NCBI RefSeq assembly: GCF_900099605.1
Contig: NZ_FNDK01000017.1
Span: forward strand, 1-64,000
DNA: 64,000 nt
Source: Alteribacillus persepolensis
GTDB lineage: Bacteria; Bacillota; Bacilli; Bacillales; Marinococcaceae
Direction: 5' to 3'
Shown here in pieces: positions 59,932-64,000 of the stretch. A model generated the notes under the pieces. It did not search any database. It was not told where the DNA came from and was given only the letters and a program-made list of their open reading frames with translations. Position 1 is the stretch's first letter. Every line of letters starts with the position of its first letter. A program made the translations under genes and the position numbers.

Positions 59932-60050
59932 CTATACGTCCTCATCACTGACACTCTCGACAAACACCCTGCCGTACATCTTGGAAAACTTCAGCCGCTT
60001 TTGAAACGAACCGGGTTAAAGCATAGAAACTGCTCTTTTTTTCGACATTG

Positions 60051-61151
60051 TTATCCACGGTCATCATCAAAAACAATAACGGGTTTATATGTTTTGCCGG
60101 ACTCCATATCCTTTATAGCGTTGTCCAGTTCATCCATTCTGTATTTACGAACCATCTTATCAAAAGGAAGTTTTCCTTCTTTATAATACGTAATCATTTC
60201 CGGTATAAATAGCTTAGGAACAGATTGTCCTTCCACTACTCCAACTAGTGTTTTATTAGAAGGTATTAACTCATCATGAATATGAAATTCTAGTTCCCCT
60301 GCAGCACCAACAACGGCAATGGTACCAAGAGCGCGAACTGAACGAATCGCTTGAAGGACCACTGCCGGGACACCTGATGATTCTACAGAATAATGCGCAC
60401 CACCGCCAGTAATGCGTTGAACTTCTTTGACAGGATCGTCTTTCTCTCCATTAATAACATGGGTCGCTCCTAACTCTTCAGCCATTGAAAGACGTTCCTC
60501 TTGAACATCCACTGCAATGATATGCTTACAATGCGCTAAGTTGGCTCCCATTACTGCACTCAGCCCAACGGATCCACAGCCAAATATAACAATCGATTCA
60601 CCAAAGCCTGGCTCGAGTTTATTTAATACAGTACCTACCCCTGTCTGAATCCCGCACGCGAGCGGTCCTAACAGTGCTAAATCAATCGATTCGTCTTCAA
60701 TTTTAACCGCATTTCGTTCGTTGCAGACAGAATGTGTAGCCAAAGAGGATTGTCCAAATAAATTAGCTATCTTTTTTCCATTATCTACAACTTTGGAATC
60801 CGTTGTTTCCATCGATTCACCAAAGTTGTAGCGGAAGAAGTTTTCACACGCGCTTGGCACGCCTTGTAAACAATTGGCGCACTTGCCGCAATAATTAAAA
60901 GAAATAACGACTCTATCCCCTTCTTCAAACTCGGTAACGCTCTCTCCCGTTTTCACTACCACTCCAGCACCCTCGTGTCCAAGCACGATTGGAGATGGCG
61001 TAGGAATCGCAGCGTGCATAACCCCAAGGTCTGTATGACACAATCCCGTCCCTGTGATTTTTACTAATAGTTCATCAGCACCTATTTCCTGCAACTGTAC
61101 ACCCTTCAATTCCGCCTTTTCATTTTCTGACACATATGCTTTTATATCCAA
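60051..61151 (-). CDS. Zinc-dependent alcohol dehydrogenase (aryl-alcohol type)
   Basis: A ~366-residue MDR dehydrogenase. Catalytic zinc: GLCHTDLGVM (Cys) and LGHEGAGVV (His). Structural zinc: CGKCANCLQGVPSAC. NAD site: VIFGCGSVGLSAVMGA, then AVDVQEERL. The long segment NYCGKC ... FFRYNFGE and SLATHSVCNERNAVKI recalls benzyl- or aryl-alcohol dehydrogenases (XylB/AdhC-like). TTG at 61151 follows GAAGGTG at 6 bases, giving MDIKAYVSENEKAE. The ATG at 61190 has no good ribosome site but cannot be ruled out. Divergent from an IclR gene which may control it. Confidence 0.85.
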   Translation of the reverse strand: MDIKAYVSENEKAELKGVQLQEIGADELLVKITGTGLCHTDLGVMHAAIPTPSPIVLGHEGAGVVVKTGESVTEFEEGDRVVISFNYCGKCANCLQGVPSACENFFRYNFGESMETTDSKVVDNGKKIANLFGQSSLATHSVCNERNAVKIEDESIDLALLGPLACGIQTGVGTVLNKLEPGFGESIVIFGCGSVGLSAVMGANLAHCKHIIAVDVQEERLSMAEELGATHVINGEKDDPVKEVQRITGGGAHYSVESSGVPAVVLQAIRSVRALGTIAVVGAAGELEFHIHDELIPSNKTLVGVVEGQSVPKLFIPEMITYYKEGKLPFDKMVRKYRMDELDNAIKDMESGKTYKPVIVFDDDRG

Positions 61152-61190
61152 GCAAGGCACCTTCTTTCGAGCACTTTTTATAGTATCCAT

Positions 61191-61548
61191 CTATGAAATA
61201 AGATGTACCCAGACAAAACATGTTATTCTGCATATATTTTAACATACAAGCTGATACCTTATCGCTAATGGGGGCGGGGTGAAGATTGTTTCCCGCCCTG
61301 CCTGCCCTCCATCCGCTTACATGCTGCACATACTTCGCGACCCATTTTCCTTGACGCTGCTCTTTTCAGCTGATACTTGTCATTGCCTGCCTGATAAACA
61401 ACGGTGTGTTACTAAAACAGTTTCCCGCACTTTTTACTGCACCGTATAAGACGCTATCACTGCTATGCCAAACTGATTATAAGCTTGTCAAACACGTAAT
61501 ATTTTCTTTTATTCATAAAATGTTTGACAGAATATTACCAAAAATTAT
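61191..61548. other. Divergent spacer between dehydrogenase and IclR genes
   Basis: About 360 bases that must carry both promoters. A GC-rich hairpin GGGCGGG / CCCGCCC lies at about 61273-61299, without a T-tract on either strand; it may be a decayed repeat or an mRNA structure. Nothing else recognised. Confidence 0.4.
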
Positions 61549-61608
61549 ATGTTAACTATAGGTGAATTTATAGATAATATATTTAACCATTGGCAATTTA
61601 GGAGGATC

Positions 61609-62376
61609 ATGTCTATGCTTGCAGCTACAGAAGAAAAAAAAGGTATTCAATCGATTGAACTAGCTTACTCTGTATTAAAAACTATTTCTAATGCAGATAA
61701 ACCACTAACAATAACAGAAATATCAAAAGCATGCGGAATGTCAAAAAGTCAGCTGTACCGGTATTTAATCAGCCTATGTAAAATTGGTTTTCTAGAGAGA
61801 AAAGAAGACCTTACTTATTCACTTGGCAGTGAACTGACGTTGTTGGGACTTCGCTCTATTGAAAAGGTCGATATCCGTGAAAAAGCCCAGCCGTTTATCC
61901 AAGAACTCAATGATTCATTAGATGAGACGATTGCTTTAGCGATTTGGGGAGAAATTGAAGGCCCTATATTTATCAGCTGGGAAGAAAGCAAAAAGCCGAT
62001 TAATTTAAATGTGCGGGTGGGCTCTACGATGCCTTTAACACAAAGCGCCACAGGGAAAATCTTTTCCGCGTTCTATCCACGAGAGAAAACACTGCCTTTT
62101 ATTGAAAAAGAGTTGGAACAAAATGGGAAAACATTAGAGGAATTTGAAACAGTTATGGAAGGTGTAAAAAGAGACGGTTATGCTTCCATTAATGATTATA
62201 TTCCGGGTATCACTGCATTATCTGCTCCTATTTTCAATCAAAATAAAGACCTTGTCGCTGCGATGAACGTCATTGGACTGTCGAGCGTACTCAATGTCTC
62301 TCCAGAATCACAAGCTGTGCAGGAATTGTTAGAAAGCTGCCGTATCTTGTCCAGAAAATTAGGCTACAGTATTTAA
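61609..62376 (+). CDS. IclR-family transcriptional regulator
   Basis: A ~256-residue regulator. N-terminal winged helix: IELAYSVLKTISNADKPLTITEISKACGMSKSQLYRYLISLCKIGFLE. C-terminal effector domain from ~90: ALAIWGEIEGPIFISWEE, VRVGSTMPLTQSATGKIFSAF and INDYIPGITALSAPIFN. ATG at 61609 is 3 bases from GGAGG; a second ATG at 61615 has better spacing and may be the real start. It is divergent from the dehydrogenase and faces a sodium:solute symporter, either of which it may regulate. Effector unknown. Confidence 0.88.
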   Translation: MSMLAATEEKKGIQSIELAYSVLKTISNADKPLTITEISKACGMSKSQLYRYLISLCKIGFLERKEDLTYSLGSELTLLGLRSIEKVDIREKAQPFIQELNDSLDETIALAIWGEIEGPIFISWEESKKPINLNVRVGSTMPLTQSATGKIFSAFYPREKTLPFIEKELEQNGKTLEEFETVMEGVKRDGYASINDYIPGITALSAPIFNQNKDLVAAMNVIGLSSVLNVSPESQAVQELLESCRILSRKLGYSI

Positions 62377-62393
62377 TGAATACTTGCATACAC

Positions 62394-62444
62394 AAAAGAG
62401 CTGTATCAAAAGGTCTTAAAAAAGGCCTTTTGACAGCTCTTTTC
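62394..62444 (+). terminator. Terminator after the iclR-type gene
   Basis: Stem AAAAGAGCTGT ... CAAAAGGTCTT / AAGGCCTTTTG ... ACAGCTCTTTT with a short loop; T-tract follows. Confidence 0.88.
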
Positions 62445-62494
62445 CGTTCTATAAGATGGATGAAGGATAACTTATAGTCTCTCCTATAAATAAG

Positions 62495-62625
62495 CTCTTC
62501 CGGTTTGCCTGCCGCGGACAAGGCTTCAGCGCTTGCTTCGACACGCATCTCGGTGTTGGCTGCACGATGTGGCTGGTCTTAGCCGACGTCGAGCAGGCTT
62601 CTTGCCTGAGGACCATTCCACCATG
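62495..62625 (+). repeat. Dispersed palindromic repeat, degenerate copy
   Basis: GC-rich stretch with CCGCGGACAAGGCTTCAGC, GTGGCTGGTCTTAGCC, then GCAGGCTTCTTGCCTGAGGAC and a final ATTCCACC. These are the successive blocks of the Bacillaceae palindromic repeat (CCGCGG, GGCTTCAGC, GGGGTCTTAGC-like, GCAGGCTTTTGCC-like), in the order expected. Ends are less symmetrical than at 52381-52504. Confidence 0.5.
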
Positions 62626-62645
62626 AAAGATAAAAACGTTTGTAC

Positions 62646-62678
62646 GAAAAAGCCGTCCCTGTAAACAGAGGCGGCTCT
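62646..62678 (-). terminator. Terminator after the symporter gene
   Basis: Minus strand: stem GCCGCCTCTG / CAGGGACGGC with a 3- to 4-base loop, followed by TTTTTCG. Confidence 0.85.
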
Positions 62679-62690
62679 TCTTCTGCAGCA

Positions 62691-64000
62691 TTATTCAGCT
62701 TTTTTCGTATAATACTCTGGTTCAGGCTGTTTTGCAGGTTTTTTACGCAACACATCGTTTAATACATCTAAATGTCTGTCTGCATTTTCATACTCCGGCT
62801 TAGTCGCTAACGAGACAACAACCATCACGAGCGCGGCTATAGCCATAGACGGGACAACGGGCAAGAATCCAAAGTCAGGAAGCCAATCCGTAAAGAAATA
62901 AACAGGCACCAACACAGCACCGGCCACTAAACTCGAAATCGCACCATAACGGTTTAACCGTCTCCAGTACAATGCAGCCAATATGACAGGCATCATCACC
63001 ACTGTGCCTGTAAAAGATAAATTGGCTATTTCAAACACACTAGCCGGCCTGATGAGAGAGACGATATACGAAATCGCAAGTAACACAACGACAAATACTC
63101 TCCCATAAAACACTCCGTTAATGTCTTTATCCTTACCAAAATACTTTTCAATTACATCTGTTGTAAACATATTACTCATCGTTAAGAGCTGAGCATCCAT
63201 CGTGGACATGACCATCGCGAACAGACCTGCCAGGGCAAGGCCGCTCATCCATACCGGCAAATACTCAAACGTCAGCATAAAGACGATGTTATCTGACTGC
63301 GCTCCTTCAAGACCAGGAATTAATACCGCTCCCCATACACCAAGTGTAACGGCGAGAATATAAATAAAAGACATACCCAGCGGATACATGACACTATTCT
63401 GCCTTAAAACCGTACTGCTTTTTGCTGCTAACAAACGCAAAATAACGTGCGGGAAACTCAATACAACAAAGGCAAACAAAAGCCACTGGCTAAACCATCC
63501 TTGCCATGAAAAAGCTGGACTTCCATCTCGCGACAGCAAGTGCGGCTGTTCTGCCATTACGCGTTCGGTCAGCGCACTAAATCCGCCTTGTCCATTAGCA
63601 ATCATTACGACCGCAATCAATAAAAAGACAGCAAAAATGACCACCTGCAGGGCATTCGTTAACACCGTTCCTCTCATGCCGCCGCCCCACACATAATAAC
63701 CGACAATCACGGTAATGATTAACGAGCCGAGCCAATACGGGACAATGCCATTCGTAAATGTTTCAAAACCAGCTCCTGCCCCGATTTGTCCGGTAACAAC
63801 ATAAGGCATTGTATAAACGGCAAATATAATAAACATAATTAATGCAACGGTATCACTGTTAAATCGTCCACCGAAAACTTGGCTTGGCGTGCTGTAACCA
63901 AACTTTTTCCCTAATACCCAAATTCTCAACCCGAAATAATAGGTTGTAAAACCTATTAAAAAGGAACCAGCTCCCATAATAAGCCCGTACATTCCAAAAC
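62691..64000 (-). CDS. Sodium:solute symporter (SSS family), 5' part beyond window
   Basis: The C-terminal ~436 residues of an SSSF symporter with about 11 visible helices. GKKFGYSTPSQVFGGRFNS, VVTGQIGAGAGFETFTNG, GMRGTVLTNALQVVIF and GLFAMVMSTMDAQLLTMSNMFTTDVIEKY are the sodium- and substrate-pocket segments. The GG-rich MYGLIMGAGSF near the window end is internal, so the true start lies outside. SSS carriers import sugars, amino acids, proline or carboxylates with sodium; the substrate cannot be fixed. A regulator of the IclR type faces it. Confidence 0.88.
   Translation of the reverse strand, partial: FGMYGLIMGAGSFLIGFTTYYFGLRIWVLGKKFGYSTPSQVFGGRFNSDTVALIMFIIFAVYTMPYVVTGQIGAGAGFETFTNGIVPYWLGSLIITVIVGYYVWGGGMRGTVLTNALQVVIFAVFLLIAVVMIANGQGGFSALTERVMAEQPHLLSRDGSPAFSWQGWFSQWLLFAFVVLSFPHVILRLLAAKSSTVLRQNSVMYPLGMSFIYILAVTLGVWGAVLIPGLEGAQSDNIVFMLTFEYLPVWMSGLALAGLFAMVMSTMDAQLLTMSNMFTTDVIEKYFGKDKDINGVFYGRVFVVVLLAISYIVSLIRPASVFEIANLSFTGTVVMMPVILAALYWRRLNRYGAISSLVAGAVLVPVYFFTDWLPDFGFLPVVPSMAIAALVMVVVSLATKPEYENADRHLDVLNDVLRKKPAKQPEPEYYTKKAE

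Noticed and set aside
61273-61299. GC-rich hairpin upstream of the IclR gene as a terminator
   Set aside because: No T-tract on either strand and it lies between divergent genes, where no terminator is needed.
1-64000. CRISPR array, rRNA, tRNA or prophage
   Set aside because: No regularly spaced repeats, no tRNA cloverleaf or rRNA segment, and no phage structural genes were noticed; reading was by eye, so a single tRNA could be missed.

Overview
The window looks like chromosomal DNA from a Bacillaceae bacterium, probably a salt- or alkali-tolerant relative of Alkalicoccus or Alteribacillus. The grounds are strong GGAGG ribosome binding sites, frequent TTG and GTG starts, Zur, Pho and cre boxes of the Bacillus type, a spore-type LysM-GH18 protein, and acidic exported proteins. 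The genus is an inference; no rRNA or tRNA gene was seen. About 50 genes are described, most of them catabolic or transport functions in small operons, many with their own regulator.

Layout. 1-9.2 kb: 3'-cut hpaB-like hydroxylase with a cre site, a small membrane protein, alkaline phosphatase with a Pho-box-like repeat, then an operon of creatinase-like M24 enzyme, BCCT transporter, TetR regulator and CocE/S15 hydrolase. 9.2-17.3 kb: zinc-binding lipoprotein with two Zur boxes, enoyl-CoA hydratase, MarR-MFS pair, PH-domain/membrane protein pair, WrbA, Nudix and XRE genes. 17.3-19.5 kb: a DUF262/HNH (GmrSD-like) probable defence gene beside a dead IS1182 fragment. 19.5-30.8 kb: a complete carbon-phosphorus lyase locus (phnF; phnG-H-I-J-K-M-L, a PHP phosphodiesterase, phnD-C-E-E). 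30.9-32 kb: arsR and an ArsI-type C-As lyase. 32-35.6 kb: acetate CoA-transferase with a LytTR regulator, and an anchored GH18 protein. 35.9-40.8 kb: M20 amidohydrolase, two membrane proteins and a divergent GAF-PucR regulator. 40.8-48.9 kb: two glycine-riboswitch operons, sdaAA-sdaAB-glyA and gcvT-gcvPA-gcvPB-hesB. 49.1-52.4 kb: cupin dioxygenase and NTF2-like protein divergent from an XylR_N/V4R-PucR regulator. 52.5-64 kb: Gfo/Idh oxidoreductase, spore-type LysM-GH18 protein, membrane protein, thiolase, decayed TnpB element, truncated ABC-2 permease, aryl-alcohol-type dehydrogenase, IclR regulator and a cut-off sodium:solute symporter.

How the genes work together. The gcv and glyA-sda operons together can turn two glycines into one pyruvate: the cleavage system makes methylene-THF, GlyA adds it to glycine to make serine, and SdaAAB deaminates serine. 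Both are switched on by tandem glycine aptamers whose last P1 strand is shared with a terminator. The phn locus gives a full route from phosphonate uptake to ribose 5-phosphate; its PHP enzyme would replace both PhnP and PhnN. Pho-like boxes at the phosphatase and phnD suggest phosphate-starvation control.

No wholly new system is proven. The best candidates for novelty are the lone DUF262-HNH gene, the V4R-PucR/cupin/NTF2 cassette, the M20/two-membrane-protein cassette, the SdaAB chain lacking its ACT domain, and two families of dispersed intergenic repeats.
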